NCBI RefSeq assembly: GCF_000004075.3
Contig: NC_026659.2
Coordinates: 1,612,001 to 1,676,000, forward strand
Direction of reading: 5' to 3'
From: Cucumis sativus
Taxonomy: Eukaryota; Streptophyta; Magnoliopsida; Cucurbitales; Cucurbitaceae
DNA length: 64,000 bases
Shown here: positions 23,002-34,621 of the stretch, in pieces
How positions within the stretch are numbered: the stretch's first letter is position 1
Layout: the number at the start of each line of letters is the position of its first letter
Made by a program: the position numbers and the translations under genes
Notes under the pieces: generated by a model
What the model was told of the DNA's origin: nothing
Database searches by the model: none
What the model saw: the letters and a program-made list of their open reading frames with translations, nothing else

Positions 23002-26001
23002 CTATGGAGAAGAATGAACATGGAAATTAGCAATAAGCCTATTGAGTTTACTGAGAGTTTCACGAGCAGATATTGTGTCTGGATGATCCTCACCAGATAT
23101 GGAAGTTCTGATAAAGATCGCCTTTCGAATTAGATCGTCCCCAATGTCGAATTGTCCACCTCTTAGCATTAGTCTTGCTCGGGTTTCTAACAGTGTTGCT
23201 CTACATAGAGCTAACTCCTGCCAGAGATAAGGATTCAGCTGTGCATTTGTCTGAATTGGCCTCCAGCAAAGCGACTTATCGAACCACTTCTCGACCGGGG
23301 TAACGAAGGCTTGGTCTGCAGCTTCTAGTGCATTTGTGCATAACCGGAGAAGTTCTAATGCAGTGGTGCACTGAGAGAACGTGAGAAATGTCCTAATGGC
23401 AAGCGGTAAAACGACTTCTTTTATTAAGTATAATAGCTCCGACACTTTGAGCTCGACAACTACAGGGTCCCGACCAAACCCAAACAGTAAGAAACATGCT
23501 GCCCATATATGTTCTGAGTGATGAATGATGAATGGACGGTTCATGACAACTTGAACCATTGCTTGGGCAAATCCGTTCACCCCTCTCTTGCGTGCATATA
23601 GCTTGACTAGATCGTTGAAATGTAGGCATCCCTGTTTGGTGCTGCTTCTGGCCATATTAAACCTTAACAACATGGAAGTTGCTTCGGCTTCTGACTTTTT
23701 AATGTAAGATGAAGTTAAACCACAAGCCATGGAACGTAACAACTTTCTCCACAACCTCGTCCGCTGTCGCTTTTCTGGTATCTTGTGTGCTGCAAGGGTT
23801 AACTGCGAAATGGGAATAGCAGCTGGACCAAACCACCCACTTGCTAGAGCCATTCTAGTTGCTAAGCTCCGTGGCCCGTCAGCATGGTCGAAAATAGAGA
23901 AACATACTTCAAAAAGCTGCATAAGGAAGGTATTTCGCCGAAATACATGAGCTTCCCTACCGCTCCATGATTGATCTTTGAAGGGCATTCTATTGGTTGT
24001 ATCCAACAATCTAGTGGGTGTGATGGGAAGCTCAGATAAGATTGCGCCAATTATTGCAAGGCCCAATGTTAGCCTTCCAACTTTCTCTTCAATGACTCTC
24101 AAAACGTCAATCTCCGCCATTGAGTAGTCTCGAAGGCTTCCTTGCATTAAACACATTGCTTCAGCCCCTGATAGGTAAGATAGTTTCAGAGGCTCCAAAT
24201 TCATTACACGAGGAAGTCGAGTGGATATTATGATATGTGTCTCTCCACCAAAACGAGGAAGAAGATCCATCACAAGTTTGTGATCCCACCAATCCTTTTC
24301 ACACTCTAAATTATCGATTATCAACAAAAAGGGAACGTTTCTCATCAGCTCTGTGCGAATTCTTGAAATGGCTGCCTCTTCCTGCTCCTCAAAATTTTTT
24401 ATCTTGCTTTTACCTGAGAAATTTCCAAATCCTACATCAACTTCTAGGAAGGAACCTAAGTTAAGGTAATTCTGCCTGATATATCGGCTTTCGCCTCCAA
24501 TCCATAATACCATCTTGTACTTTTGGTGATTTCTATATGCAAATTCTAAGAGAAGCTCAGTCTTACCAATTCCGGAGTCCCCTGAAATGCAAGCAATGCC
24601 TTTCCCATACAAAATTTTGGCTGTTCTTTTTCTCTTGGCATACCTTTCACCACTTTTTGTTTTCAGTCGCCGATGCCGTTGAGGAAATTCAATACTCTGC
24701 ATTTCGATCTCCTTTTCTGACTCCTTCCACACAATAGGTTCTTTACCCTTCTTGTTGCGCACTTCTAATGGTAGCTCCCTCTGTTTCTCTTCTAATGAAC
24801 TACTTTTACTCCAGCCTAGGGTCAAATTTTTTCGTCTTGGCCGAGCTTTCAGTTCAAAGTAATCTCTTTCAGAATCACCAGCTATATTGCCAAAAAGTAT
24901 GAATTCTAGCTCTGACAATTCTTTCTTCCTGCCTATGAAATTCTCATTTCGGGGGAAAGGAAACTCTTCTTTCTCTACCTTCTCCCTCCACTTAGTCAAA
25001 TGCTCGACAACACTTCGCCTTCCCAACCTCATTGCAAGTAGCATGACGGCTTTCAGAATGCAATCCCTCCAGTTACCATTCTGAGCTTCAAATTTCCACT
25101 CGTCGACCCGACAAAGCCCCTCAATAGCTTCTTTCCATTCCTTCTCCAATCCTCCATACAGAATCCACAAATCACCTCCATGTTTTTCCCACAAATCTCC
25201 CCTCTTCTCCACTATGTCTCTGGCAAGACAATCTCCTGGGCTCAAATCAAAAAATATTGGGACCAAGTTCTTCTTGCCAGAGAAAAATCGAAGCTCCTCA
25301 ATGGTGTAAGGATTTTGGAATGATTTCTTTGTCAGAATCACGACTCCAAACGAGGACGCATCCATTGCCCTCTCAATAACTCTATGCTTGCGAGAATTTC
25401 TACATTTTGCTCTATCAGACACAAAGCAACTCATCCCATGAACCTCCATCTCCGCACGAAGCCAGTTAGCAAATCGCAGCAAGGAAGGCTTCGAACCGTG
25501 CAAACCTATGAAAACATCATAACTTCTTAGTCTAGTCGAGGAAATCGAAATTGGAGCTGTCATGTAAGAAGTTAAGTTACTTCTGCTATGCTTTTTATAC
25601 TTTTCTCTAGGTCCCAAATATTCATTTCCATGAGCAATGCTGCAACTATAAGGAGTACTTCCAGATATTCCAGTTGAAGATGAAGCTTGATCGAACTTCT
25701 GACAATCACCCGGAATACAAGTATCTGAATTTCGAATCAAATCCGAAACCGCAAATTTCGCTTTCAACAAAGATTCAGAATCTGGAACCACCACACTAGA
25801 ACTTAAAGGATCAACTCTGAAGTCCATGCTTTCACACCCCACTTCTGCCTTTGATGCTTCTGACCTTCGACATGTCGATGACCTCGGAGAAAAGAATGGA
25901 GACTGAAGTGCTGAAAAGAAGGTAGAAGACGATGACGACAAATTTCTAGAAGTTGTAGCAGGCAAGGACCCAAAACGGGAGCTTTCTTCTCCAACGTCCA
26001 T
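23002..26001 (-). CDS. TIR-NB-ARC-TPR protein of the conserved XTNX/TNP class
   Basis: A 999-residue protein in one uninterrupted frame. Residues 1-158 are a Ser-rich disordered extension. A divergent TIR domain spans about 160-325 (RSYDVFIGLHGSKPSLLRFA ... SFQNPYTIEELRFF), with Glu at 235-236 in the position of the TIR NADase glutamate. A linker follows, then a P-loop ATPase with Walker A GDSGIGKT (474-481), Walker B LLIIDNLE (559-566), an arginine-bearing IIISTRLPR strand and a TLGLAIIGAIL segment in place of the usual GLPL. The C-terminal 300 residues are helical, and the final part (GDDLIRKAIFIRTSISGEDHPDT) resembles TPR repeats; there are no LRRs. This architecture matches Arabidopsis TN17 and TN21. 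The class is low-copy and conserved across land plants, unlike the fast-evolving TNLs, and its function is poorly known. The start is the ATG at 26001-25999; an in-frame TGA lies five codons upstream. Confidence 0.9.
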   Translation of the reverse strand: MDVGEESSRFGSLPATTSRNLSSSSSTFFSALQSPFFSPRSSTCRRSEASKAEVGCESMDFRVDPLSSSVVVPDSESLLKAKFAVSDLIRNSDTCIPGDCQKFDQASSSTGISGSTPYSCSIAHGNEYLGPREKYKKHSRSNLTSYMTAPISISSTRLRSYDVFIGLHGSKPSLLRFANWLRAEMEVHGMSCFVSDRAKCRNSRKHRVIERAMDASSFGVVILTKKSFQNPYTIEELRFFSGKKNLVPIFFDLSPGDCLARDIVEKRGDLWEKHGGDLWILYGGLEKEWKEAIEGLCRVDEWKFEAQNGNWRDCILKAVMLLAMRLGRRSVVEHLTKWREKVEKEEFPFPRNENFIGRKKELSELEFILFGNIAGDSERDYFELKARPRRKNLTLGWSKSSSLEEKQRELPLEVRNKKGKEPIVWKESEKEIEMQSIEFPQRHRRLKTKSGERYAKRKRTAKILYGKGIACISGDSGIGKTELLLEFAYRNHQKYKMVLWIGGESRYIRQNYLNLGSFLEVDVGFGNFSGKSKIKNFEEQEEAAISRIRTELMRNVPFLLIIDNLECEKDWWDHKLVMDLLPRFGGETHIIISTRLPRVMNLEPLKLSYLSGAEAMCLMQGSLRDYSMAEIDVLRVIEEKVGRLTLGLAIIGAILSELPITPTRLLDTTNRMPFKDQSWSGREAHVFRRNTFLMQLFEVCFSIFDHADGPRSLATRMALASGWFGPAAIPISQLTLAAHKIPEKRQRTRLWRKLLRSMACGLTSSYIKKSEAEATSMLLRFNMARSSTKQGCLHFNDLVKLYARKRGVNGFAQAMVQVVMNRPFIIHHSEHIWAACFLLFGFGRDPVVVELKVSELLYLIKEVVLPLAIRTFLTFSQCTTALELLRLCTNALEAADQAFVTPVEKWFDKSLCWRPIQTNAQLNPYLWQELALCRATLLETRARLMLRGGQFDIGDDLIRKAIFIRTSISGEDHPDTISARETLSKLNRLIANFHVHSSP

Positions 26002-26017
26002 ATCCACAAATGGTCAT
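25946..26017 (-). promoter_or_regulatory. Overlapping out-of-frame uORF at the TIR-NB-ARC start
   Basis: An ATG at 26017-26015, 16 nt upstream of the main ATG and in another frame, opens a 23-codon ORF. It runs past the main start and stops at TAG 25948-25946. Its context AAGAATGA has A at -3, and no splice acceptor is visible between the two ATGs. If present in the mRNA it should reduce initiation at the main start. The ORF is read directly; the regulatory role is inferred. Confidence 0.55.
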
Positions 26018-27450
26018 TCTTAAATTTAATACAGAAAATCTAAAGCTTGCATTCTGAATGTGGCAACCCCTTGAAAAACGGAACACAACAAACAAAGAAA
26101 GAATTTAAGTCAATGAGTGAAAGTAAAACAATTAGCAGAACAAATTTCTTGCACTCTTGTAGTACATAACACTGCCATGGTGGACTTATGCAACAATTTG
26201 CAGAACCATCTTTAATGGTATCAAACAAAGGGGCAGGCAAATTTAATGGCATTCATTCAAGATCTAAATGACATATTACATAATTTTTCCAGCAAAAATC
26301 CCCATATCTCAACCAGACAACTTAAACAACAATGATTTATAAGAACTCAGATCTGATTACTCACTTGACTTCAAATCTAAAAAATTGTCACATGGGCATT
26401 CGATCTTATACCTCCAGATTCATGAACTCGGTTCCTGTAGCCACAAAACAAAAACTCAGCAAAGTTCAAAATTTCATCAGTCCAACACAGATATCATAAA
26501 CCACAAAATCAACAGAAAGAAGTGATTTCAAAGGCCAAGAAACACAAGTAGTTTAACATAAGAAAGGAGGAGCAAGCATTGGAACAGTAAATACCAAACA
26601 GTAAGCTAAATGAATGATAAAAAGGAGATGAGAGAAGAGAAAGTAAAAATGAGAGAAAGAAGGAGAGAGACACCTTGCAGAATGTTACAATTAAGAAGTT
26701 CAGAAATGAATGAACTCTTACTCTTTTCATATAGATTTGAGAAAGACCCATTTGCAGAATAGGATAGTAAAAGTCAAAAAACTAAAGCAAAATTAGCAGA
26801 GAAGATAAAAAAGAAAGCAAATATTGGCTAACCTTTTTTCAAAAAAAAAAAATCCAAGTGGCTCCCTGACCCCTGTTCTGATATTAGACAAACACTCTCT
26901 CCAAAATGCTAACAGAACAACCCCACTAAGCCCCTCTTTTCTATCTCTGAAGAAGAAAGTCACACTGTATCTGAGAGAGATGGAGAATTTTTGAGTCTGA
27001 AAGCAAAGGTACACACACCATTTGAAGAGAAAAGAAGAAGAAAGGGAAAAAGAAAAAAAGAAAAAAAAAGAAATTGAAATGAATTGAAAAAACAAAAACA
27101 AGGGTCCCAGGCCACGGATCTGACGAAGGTATGCTTTGTAGGCTCCACAAACCCCTTCAAAAGAAAAACCCTTTTAATCTGCAGTGAAAGTCTCAAAAAA
27201 GAAAAACCCCAGTGATTTTTTTTCCTTCTGGATTCATTCACGTCTTCAAAAACCCTCTTGGAAATGGCCACTTTGTGGGTTTGTTTGTTTGTTTCTTCCT
27301 CTTTCTGGGTTTTAACCTTTATCCCCTAAAAAGAAAAAAGATGAAAACTTTCTTTACAAACCCCTTTTTTTTTCAAACCCACTTTTCCTTTTCTTTTTTC
27401 TTTTTTTTTTTTCACTCTCAAACTCTCTCAGCTTCTTCTCCTCCATGATT
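26002..27450 (-). promoter_or_regulatory. 5' region of the TIR-NB-ARC gene, probably with a spliced leader
   Basis: Transcription runs right to left. Possible splice signals on the minus strand include a donor CTGGAG|GTATAAG (exon end 26412) and acceptors GTTTTTCAAG|GGG (exon start 26069) or TTTAAG|AATGAC (26018). A second short uORF (ATGCAAGCTTTAG..., near 26,050) would be included if the first acceptor is used. Farther upstream, 26,560-27,440 is purine-rich on the plus strand and pyrimidine-rich in the transcript sense, typical of plant leaders and promoters. The exact transcription start is not determinable. Confidence 0.4.
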
Positions 27451-30400
27451 CATGGTAGTGTCAATCAAACCCTAATTTTTTGGGAGGGTTTTAGTTTGAT
27501 TGTAATTTGGATTCAAAATCTTTTCCTTTTCTCGTTGGTGTTAGGAAAGAAAATTCAAAATACAATAGCATTCTCAAACTAACCCCATTAAAGATATTCC
27601 CAACTTTTGTGCAATAATTTTGAGCTACTTTATAAATACATAGTCCATTATTACCTTCTTGGTTACCTTCCTCTTCTTCTTAGCTTTTAATGTCACATTT
27701 ATAGTCATAAACCAACGTGCATCCATGTAATTCCATGCCATTAGCCGGACATTAGTTGTCTTTCATCAAACTCAAGACTTTATCTTTTAAGAAATAATTA
27801 TATAAAAAATTCAAATAATTCTACTAGATTTTCTTTTGTTCTTATGGTTGAAGAGTTTGGTTTCATAAACCAAAGTTACTTTATTTAAAGTATCTATCTT
27901 GGATTTCATTCCTCTTCTAAGGATTGCATTTTCTTTTTGTCAGTTCAAGAGAGATTGTTGAAAAAAAATCTTAAGTAGATGATAAAGATTTTGAAAGATT
28001 TTAAGTTTTGTGTTATATTTGAAAATTGTACAATAAATTTCTTTTATATATTCTCGAGTGTCTAAATTCACTTATGTGCACCTTGACTAATATCTATAAC
28101 AACTATTTTACTTCTATGATATTTTGACATCAATAAAACATAAGATAATCATCTAATTATATAAAAGAAATTGTATTCAAAGTAAACTTAGCTCAATCAC
28201 ATTTGACATAATCATTCATCCTAACTAAAATAGTTGTACTTCTCCTAAGTATAGGAGAGATGAAATAACTCAAACGATAGTAAATCCTCATCCCACAATC
28301 GTTATCGTTGGTACTAAAAAATATATAAAAATTGTATTTTTTTTTTAAAAAAATATGTGTAATGAACGAACAATCTTCTTTGTATCCCAAATTTTTATGG
28401 GTTTATTGGCCATTTTATTCATGTTTTTTTTAAAAGGGAAGTTTGAAGATTGGAATTAAATTTGTTCTTTTGGAAAAAGGGGTTTGTTTGAAATAGTAGT
28501 AGAAGAACTCAAAATACACACACCTCTACCTACGTATATATAACAAAATTCCTTTGGGGTCCCTCTCTAAAAGATTCTATACATATATTTGCTTATTCTA
28601 TCCTCATGAAAACTTGTCTCCTTCATTTGGATTTTGGCTTCTACTTTCTTTGCTATTGACACATTTGGTACATATTGCAAATATATTTCTATGACATCTT
28701 TTGTAGTTATATCTACCTTGTCAACTAATTTAGCAAAATAATTTGGTTAACACTATAGTCTCCATATTACCCAAAACAATATGACATGATGAATGTTATT
28801 TCAATGAATCAATGTCGTCGAATCTTAACCCTTTTGTGTATTTAGTAAAATAAATGGTAAATGAATTAATTGTAATGTTTATTTTTTTAAAATAAAAATG
28901 AAGTAGACTTCCATAAAGTCATACCTTTTAGCTAAAATTTACCAAACACTAAAAGAATACCCAACAAAGTTTGTTTTCTTAAAAAGCATAGTTCTCTATC
29001 AATTACTCTAAAAGTCAAGAAAGTCTAAAACTAACCTATCCCCATGTTTACATGCAACAAAAATTTGCTAACAATGGTATACAAAATACATCAATAAAAA
29101 CCTATCTAGATTGACTTAAAAAACACTTTCCAAAATATTCATTTTTCATTTAAGAAAACAAACTATAGAAATTCCGTGATTTTTTCAAAAGACTTGCTCT
29201 TTAAATTATACTCAAGATTGTATTCCAAATGCGTGGTGGGACGAACAAAATTTCAAAACATGTAGTAAATTTTGGTGTATATACTGAGAGAAAGGAAATA
29301 TGATAAGTTAATAAAAGGAGTATTGGAATAAACATGTGATGGGGTTTTGGTGGTTTTCTAATAAATCATTGATGTGAATGTGCTACCAACACCATCACTA
29401 TCCAAGAAAGAGAGGGTGTGTTTGGTTGACTTGGAATCCAAAAAAAAAAAAAGTTTGGTTCTCACAACTCAACATCAGTCCAAAACTATCTTTTGGTTTC
29501 CTCTTGTGGGCACATGCTCCCATATGAACCTACCCAATAAAGTCTTTCAATTATCTATCTCATCTGTTTTCATTTTTTTCTCATCACTCAATTATTCAAT
29601 TTTCTTCACCACATTCATACGCCTAAAATAAGTAATGAATCGAATCATACAAAAGTAGAGAAAAAAAGAAAGTTAATCTAAGCATAGTTCAATTAATATA
29701 GACTTATACTACATCAATCTCAAGTCTAAAAAACTCATAAGTTAATATACAACATTATCACTCATGAAATATGTCGTCGATGAAGAAGCTAGAGGTTCAA
29801 ATATTCAACTCTCGTCCATTGTTGAGTTAATTAAAAAGAAATTTTGACAATTTAACTTAAATAAAAATGGGGAAGATTGTATTTGTTAATTCATGATTTC
29901 AATCTCATTTTAGTCTACAAATTGTTCAAAACAATCTATTTTAGTTCATTTTTCATAAAAGTGAATATTCCATATTTACGTCGACTTCGACAATTTTCTT
30001 TTAGTTTAATAACATACAATAGTAAAAGAAAAGAATCTAAGACTTCAAACTTTTTATTGAAAACACATTTGTTAACTAGTTGAATTATATATGACGTGTT
30101 CGTGTGTTAAGTATATTAAAACGAAATCAATAATTATATCCATTGAATCAATCCCCATAGATGGAGTAAGAGTGTGTAGAGAATCAAGAAAACAAAAATC
30201 TTGCCAATTAAAGAGGAAGAGGAGGGGTCTCCCTTTGGGGAATCTGATCCCAAACCAACCACACACACACAAACACACTTTCCTAAAATCTATCATAAGA
30301 ATAAAAAATCAAATTCTTCGTGGGAAACATTTCTACCCCACCATTTCACCCCCACTCTATTCTTGTCTTTAAATGGAGAGATGATATACTATCAATCCTT

Positions 30401-33400
30401 TTTATTCAATAATTACGTAATAACATCAAAGTAGATTAACTTTACTGAAAGCTATTGTATTCAACCTTACCATATCTTATGAGTTTATAATCACATAAAA
30501 TACTCCATTTTCATGCACTTTTATATTTTCAAATTCGAAATATAGATTCAGTGAAAATAAAAAGCATTGATGTCGAAAAATTCACTAAATCACAAATTCG
30601 TATAACGAGTATTATTTAGTATACAATCCGATAGACGTAAAAAACATAAAACATAATCTAAGTGGTCGGTCAATTCGAAATAGAAGATATAATGAAAACA
30701 AAGTAGAGTTGAGATAGGAGAGAGAGAGAGAGAGTAGAAATAAGTACAAAAGCAGAAGAACCACTAATGCCTATGATTTTGAGACAACTTAGGAGTCCAA
30801 GTGTTTGAGGCATAAACAAAAGAAACCAATCTATCTTTTCAATGTATTTTGGTAGGATGCTCTAAAGACATCAAACCTTAAATTTTTATTATTTTTCATT
30901 TATTTGATTGGAAGAATAATTTTTTGAATCTGTTTTTGATTGATTTCTATCCTCTGCTTTTGTACCACTTCCATGGGTCCCTACTCTTCCTAACTCATTC
31001 AATTCTCCCATATCCACCACCCCTTTCTACTCCAATCAAATCAATTCCGAAAACAATTTTATTTTTTTAAAACAAATATATAGAGAGAGTCAATTACAAA
31101 AACATATATAATATTCGTCGTTTTACTCTGTCGTTTATATCAATTTATGAATAAATTATTAGTTTTGTGAATGATGTTGTAACAATGTCAACAATATCCT
31201 TTTATATTGAAATGAATAGTAAAAAATAGTTTTTATAATCTATATAGTTTAAATGTCAATATTAATGTAACTTAACTAACATAAACTATGTCAACAATTT
31301 AAATCTCTATCTTATATTGTCATGGTGATGGATTTTTTTAATATTCCAAAGTTCAAATATTTGTGGGGTATTTTTTATGTATAATTTTAAGTTGATATAG
31401 ATTTACAATAATATTCAACTTATAAAAAAAAAACAGAATACTATCAATATCTTTTGTCCACTATATAATAAAAGACAAAACAACATCTATATATCTACAT
31501 ATAAGATAGTATGATATTGTCAATTTTAGATATATGCTTTTTTGATTTTGATTTCATTCAAAATATTTTATGTTAAAAAAACAATATCGTTGATCTTTCC
31601 ATTCAACGTGAGACTTTTTTACCTTTCTAATATCTTAAGGTGAAAAACAATGTTCGAATTGTTGAGATTATCATGAGACTCAAATATTTATTTAATCAAT
31701 AACGTTTAGATATAATACAATGACATTAAAAATAATACAATGACAATAAATATTTGTCATATTCCATCATAAAATTAAAGCACAATACTCTAATAATTTG
31801 TCTAATTGTTACGTAGTAAAAAGAATGTAAAGATGGGATTCAAATTCTTATTTTATCGTGAATGTTAGGGATGTCTTAGGCGATAATTTAAGTATGAGTT
31901 GTTAATAACATTAACAACTCATCAAAGTATAACAAAACCATTTTTGTGTAGTATCCATCTGGAAAGTAAAAAATCAAAAGAACAATGAGGAAAGAAAAAA
32001 AAGAAAAAGTCCCAAACAACATTGGCACAGTCTTCAGTACTCATAATTAGGCCCATAATCAGGAAGCTGCCCTAATCTCTATTATCTAATCTTAGCTTTA
32101 TAATTAAATTCTTCACTATCTTTCTTCTTGAAATAATGTATATATAAAAGAAAGAAGTCACCAATTGGAAATGAGGCACATGCTACATTAACCCAATAAT
32201 TATAATATAATGTAACTTCCTTCCCCCCAACTCTTAGTATTTTGAATTTTGAATCCCTTTACATTTTTTTAATTAATGTTTAACCCCTACCCTTTTATTT
32301 AAAAGATTAATATTAATAAAAGTAATGAGTTGTTCCTTAATCAACTTACAAAAAACACTGTCATACTTAATCACCTATTCAAGGCTTAGCAGACAAAAGG
32401 GAACCCCATCTAAAGTAATGACCCTTTAGGTCAATTCATATTATTCATTTTGAAATTTGTGAAAAGTATTTGTTTTTCCTTTCCCTTTTCATGTTTTTCC
32501 TTTTTTTACTATTAAATATTTGGAGTAGAGATCTATGTATTTTGATATGGTTTCTTTTATGGGTGTTTTTGCTTTGCTTTGCTATTCTCTATGCTAGGAA
32601 GAAGTTATAATATTGGTAAGTATATACTAGTTGGGTGTTTGTACTTTCGATTTTGATTCATTTTGGTTATTAATTGCATGCTTTCAAACTATTTATTTTG
32701 GTCTTTATACTTGTTGATGTGTATAATCTTATCAAGTTAGTCCTCATGCAACTCGTTCCTCGTATGTTTGTGGTACACACATATGCTTTGATGCCTAGTT
32801 AGTTGGTTAAAGCTTAATTGCATACGTCTATGAGTGTTACGTTGTAGATTGGTTGAAATTCATTTGGAGTTTACACCCAATGACGACAATGTCAGAGGTG
32901 GATATGTCGAGGTAGTTAGGTGAGATCAAGACAACTAGCTCGACTTGGTGATTCTCTTTTCTACGTAAGGTGCTCCAAATTTTGTATGAGGACCACACTT
33001 CCTATGTATGTTTTTGTGTGGACTTCAAGGGTCACGTCAAGTCTAGTCCTCCTTTTAGGTTAGGGTCTTAACTACAGTTTGACTCGGAACAATACTTTCA
33101 ACGTTGGTTACGATTACTTTCTAAAAGTACATAACTAAAAATAACATTTTAAAAGTACGGTTTAATTAAAATTAAAAGATAGAAGGAGAATATTTTAAAA
33201 AATAATATACAAATAGTAAAATAAAGGAGTAGTCAAAGATTATATTTAAAGGAAAATATACATAGTTGGAAATAAGATTTTGAAAGTAAAAAATATTTTC
33301 ATTGAGAACATCGAAAGCATGCAAATGGTTTTCTCACTTTTTTGGTTTGAACATAAAGTTATAAATATTTTTGTCAAACTAACATAACATGGCATCTAGA

Positions 33401-33957
33401 TTCTAGAGAATCCAAAGGCTACACTTTATAGGTTTTTAAATGGGTTAAAAAAATATGTAATGACAACTAAAAACACCTCTCTCTCTCCCTATTATTACTA
33501 TTATTATTAGTGCCCTTCACACTTTAAAGTTTAGGTGAGATGATTTGAGAAGCCTTAATAAACTAGCCCATGAGTTTAGCCAAAGGAGATATTTAGTCTT
33601 TCAATTCAATTTTGGTTTCATACTAACATTTAAGTACATGGTAAACCAAAAAATTCTACGCCAACAATTAAACTATTTAATCGACTGAGTAATGGTTGAT
33701 TTGTGCTTCTGCATGGTGAGATGATTTGATCGAAAAACTTATTTCGACTGATCGATGCTCACTACTACATGTAATTTATACTTTGGAATAATTTAGTCGT
33801 TATCGTGAAAAAAATATTGTGGAGATTTAGTGATTTATTCCATGTATAAAATTTGATAAACTAATTAAGAGCTAAATGTGTTTAGGTTAAATTACATCAT
33901 AACGTAATAGAACTTGACACTTTATTTTGATGGGAATTTTAAGATAAAGTTTAATTA

Positions 33958-34140
33958 TTACAAATTTTAAAACATGTGGACTAAATTTGTTAAAAATAAA
34001 GCTCAAACTGTAGGTTATTACAAATTTGAAGATGAATGAGTTAAAGTGTTACAAAGTAAAATTTATAGACTAAATTGTTACAAACTTGAAAATGAAGTAA
34101 TAAGCTTGCTACAAAATAATGTTTATAAACTAAATCGTTG
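33958..34140. repeat. Three imperfect copies of a 60-bp tandem repeat
   Basis: Units start near 33961, 34021 and 34081 with exact 60-base spacing. The second and third units align over nearly all their length (CAAATTTGAAGATGAA versus CAAACTTGAAAATGAA at the head; TTTATAGACTAAATTGTT versus TTTATAAACTAAATCGTT at the tail). The first is more diverged but shares the CAAATTTT head and GTTATTA end. Confidence 0.7.
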
Positions 34141-34579
34141 TCGCTCTCATGAAAGCTTGGATAGTACAAATTAATGTTGGTTCGAATAGTAGAATTTTGT
34201 CAATGTACTTTTACTTTTGGTTTACTTTGACTTTATACTTTCAAAATAATATTCACATGGGTCCTTGTATTTTATACTTTGCTTCATTTTTTTAAAAACT
34301 TTTTAAAAGATAACAATTTTAATCCCTATTTTTATTTTTGTTTTATTGTTAAAATTACAGAGACCATAAAACTTAAATTAATATTTTTAAAAAATAAAAA
34401 AGATCATCAAATTATAACAAACTCACTCGAACTAAAATTCATTACATTTTTCTTTTACATAAAGTATAAATATTTTCTCAAATATTCTATTTTTTAGGAT
34501 TTTCCTATTTCTTACTTATACATAGAAATGAACCTCCCAAAATATAGGACCAAGTATGAATTAAATCGTAAATATATAA

Positions 34580-34583
<4 letters not shown>

Positions 34584-34618
<35 letters not shown>
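34584..34618. repeat. (AT)n microsatellite
   Basis: About 17 uninterrupted AT units, the longest dinucleotide run in the window. Likely length-polymorphic. Confidence 0.95.

Positions 34619-34621
<3 letters not shown>

Noticed and set aside
26002-26007. GTG two codons upstream as the start of the TIR-NB-ARC protein
   Set aside because: Plant nuclear genes start at ATG. The ATG at 26001-25999 is in frame two codons later, and a TGA lies just upstream.
26793-27271. Overlapping minus-strand frames rich in Phe and Ser
   Set aside because: They are translations of pyrimidine-rich leader/promoter sequence.
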